DNA of 31,333 nucleotides, taken from JANLWK01 sp031364505 (GTDB lineage Bacteria > Eisenbacteria > RBG-16-71-46). Position numbers and translations under genes: made by a program. Numbering within the stretch: the first letter of the stretch is position 1; each line of letters begins with the position of its first letter. The notes under the pieces were generated by a model. That model worked only from the letters and a program-made list of their open reading frames with translations, searched no databases and was not told the DNA's origin. Below, in pieces: positions 31,064 to 31,333 of this stretch. Location: positions 1 to 31,333 of the forward strand of contig JANLWK010000062.1 in the NCBI GenBank assembly GCA_031364505.1, read 5' to 3'.

Positions 31064-31333
31064 ATGGCCGCCACGAATTCACCGAACGGAGTGCTCCCAG
31101 CGGGCCGGCTCGAGCTGGAGGTCGGCGACGCCAAGCCCAACTACATCCCGGGCGACGCGATCACCGAAGCGAACCGCTGCCTGTTCTGTCACGACGCGCC
31201 CTGCGTCACCGCGTGCCCCACCGGCATCGACATTCCGGGATTCATCCACAAGATCGCGACGGAGAACCTGCGCGGCTCGGCCCGGCGCATCCTGTCGGCC
31301 AACCTGCTCGGCTACTCCTGCGCGCGCGTGTGC
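31064..31333 (+). CDS. preT: Dihydropyrimidine dehydrogenase, NAD-binding subunit (PreT-like), 3' part outside window
   Basis: The first 90 codons of a flavoprotein subunit with the N-terminal Fe-S domain shared by PreT, mammalian DPD and glutamate synthase small chain. Ligand pattern: CLFCHDAPCVTACP (Cys39, Cys42, Cys47, Cys51) and later NLLGYSCARVC. The segment EANRCLFCHDAPCVTACPTG and the IDIPGFIHKIATEN stretch fit PreT better than GltD, as does the location next to dihydropyrimidinase. PreT with PreA reduces uracil and thymine with NADH (or the reverse). The rest of the gene, and any preA, lies beyond the window. Confidence 0.83.
   Translation, partial: MAATNSPNGVLPAGRLELEVGDAKPNYIPGDAITEANRCLFCHDAPCVTACPTGIDIPGFIHKIATENLRGSARRILSANLLGYSCARVC

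Overview
The window is a contiguous piece of a very GC-rich bacterial chromosome, densely coded, with many 1-14 bp gene overlaps and GTG/TTG starts. A lipoprotein signal, VKOR/DsbA chemistry, a TonB-C-like domain, an ECF42 sigma factor and a FliA (sigma-28)-type promoter suggest a motile, didermic, free-living heterotroph. The style (short GC palindromes between genes, extended -10 boxes right at start codons) reminds me of uncultured phyla such as Eisenbacteria or Gemmatimonadota. That placement is a guess: no rRNA or tRNA is present to test it.

Layout. Positions 1-1783 hold the 5' part of a family-5 solute-binding lipoprotein (minus strand) and a tandem pair of small paralogous envelope proteins. 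Positions 1788-11064 are a purine-degradation island: allantoinase, a TonB-C-domain protein, allantoicase (minus strand), OHCU decarboxylase (uraD), 5-hydroxyisourate hydrolase (uraH), an exported alpha/beta hydrolase, and a three-subunit xanthine dehydrogenase (molybdopterin, 2Fe-2S and FAD subunits). Positions 11248-13372 hold a small TPR-like gene behind a sigma-28-type promoter, convergent with a secreted HEWLH metallopeptidase. Positions 13533-17688 carry a site-2-protease/CBS protein, a phosphodiester-glycosidase-like protein, a NUDIX hydrolase and methylmalonate-semialdehyde dehydrogenase. Positions 17763-25671 are mixed: a GHKL ATPase (minus strand), a renalase-like flavoprotein, GTP cyclohydrolase II, a DGPF/YCII plus ECF42 sigma factor pair with a matching promoter, an AmpG-like transporter, a broken gene and a GNAT acetyltransferase. 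Positions 25705-31333 hold a VOC dioxygenase-like protein and a VKOR-DsbA fusion (both minus strand), an unknown gene overlapping dihydropyrimidinase, an NTF2-like protein (minus strand), and the first 90 codons of a PreT-type dihydropyrimidine dehydrogenase subunit.

How the genes work together. Xanthine dehydrogenase makes urate, UraH and UraD convert hydroxyisourate to allantoin, and AllB and Alc convert allantoin to ureidoglycolate and urea. The urate-oxidising step is not in the window. PreT, dihydropyrimidinase and MmsA outline reductive pyrimidine catabolism (MmsA for the thymine branch), although beta-ureidopropionase is not visible. The window therefore looks like a nucleobase-salvage/nitrogen-scavenging region interrupted by housekeeping and envelope genes.

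Non-coding signals of note are a family of perfect GC palindromes (3937-4042, 29887-29904 and a relative at 3115), several -10 boxes placed 7-9 nt before start codons (leaderless transcription), a sigma-28-type promoter and an ECF42-type promoter. I saw no CRISPR array, insertion sequence, phage gene or RNA gene. No gene-free stretch exceeds about 210 bases.
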